From positions 1 to 6,229 of the forward strand of contig JAEYRF010000056.1 of NCBI GenBank assembly GCA_023409615.1: a stretch of DNA of 6,229 bases. Reading direction: 5' to 3'. Positions 6,086 through 6,229 of the stretch are shown piece after piece. Position 1 is the stretch's first letter. Each line of letters opens with the position of its first letter. The position numbers and the translations under genes are program-made. The DNA is from Bacillota bacterium (GTDB lineage: Bacteria > Bacillota > Clostridia > Acetivibrionales > DTU013). The notes under the pieces were generated by a model. It did not search any database, had not been told where the DNA came from, and saw only the letters and a program-made list of their open reading frames with translations.

Positions 6086-6229
6086 CCTTTTCATATTATT
6101 TACCAGCTCCGACGAGTAAAATTATTTCTTGGTAGTTTGGGATATCTATTCAGGCAAGACATATGTTAAAAATTACCATACAGTAAATTTCATTTTTTGC
6201 CGGAAGCATTACACCATATTAACCGATAT

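Larger units (their letters stand above)
6010..6229. other. Upstream region of the ligase to the window edge
   Basis: Apart from the promoter and operator, this 220-base AT-rich stretch holds no gene I can support. An open frame on the plus strand through here lacks a ribosome site and overlaps the ligase start. Bases 6159-6166 (ACATATGT) form a short palindrome of no clear meaning. Whatever lies beyond 6229 cannot be seen. Confidence 0.5.

Noticed and set aside
5939..6169. Plus-strand open frame across the ligase promoter
   Set aside because: It has no ribosome site, overlaps the ligase start and promoter, and its product has no recognisable features.

Overview
The window reads as chromosomal DNA of an anaerobic, spore-former-type Firmicute (Clostridia or Negativicutes). 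The grounds are strong AGGAGG-type ribosome binding sites, AT-rich intergenic regions with sigma-A-like promoters, moderate-GC genes, a FadR-subfamily GntR regulator, and a CheX-type (rather than CheZ-type) chemotaxis phosphatase. I cannot place genus or species from the sequence alone. There are five protein-coding genes and no rRNA, tRNA, CRISPR array or insertion sequence.

Left part (1-2940): a GntR/FCD transcription regulator on the minus strand (134-883) diverges from a large orphan TIM-barrel protein of glycoside-hydrolase type on the plus strand (1181-2887). The roughly 300-bp region between them carries a perfect CTTGTATACAAG palindrome, the kind of site that FCD regulators of the UxuR/ExuR type bind. 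The simplest reading is a self-regulated regulator controlling its divergent neighbour. The plus-strand gene ends at a strong hairpin terminator (2896-2937) that looks usable from both sides.

Centre (2987-4374, minus strand): a two-gene signalling unit. A stand-alone CheY-like receiver (3874-4245) is followed after 11 bases by a protein (2987-3862) with four exact 29-residue-period MshEN-type repeats (a c-di-GMP-binding fold in other proteins) joined to a CheX/CheC-type phosphatase domain with the DxxxExxN signature. The second gene's ribosome site overlaps the first gene's stop codon, so translation is probably coupled. The receiver has a leader that can fold into two adjacent hairpins ending at its ribosome site.

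Right part (4375-6229, minus strand): an AMP-forming acyl-CoA synthetase with all core motifs. It is preceded by a near-consensus promoter (TTGATA-17-TATAAT) whose spacer is filled by a perfect 7-4-7 inverted repeat, a likely repressor operator. The ligase may read into the receiver/phosphatase pair, because no terminator is visible between them.

The most interesting candidate is the receiver plus MshEN-CheX pair: a phosphatase that might be gated by c-di-GMP acting on a dedicated output-less response regulator. Next are the buried operator of the ligase and the uncharacterised TIM-barrel protein with a GH42-like cysteine cluster.
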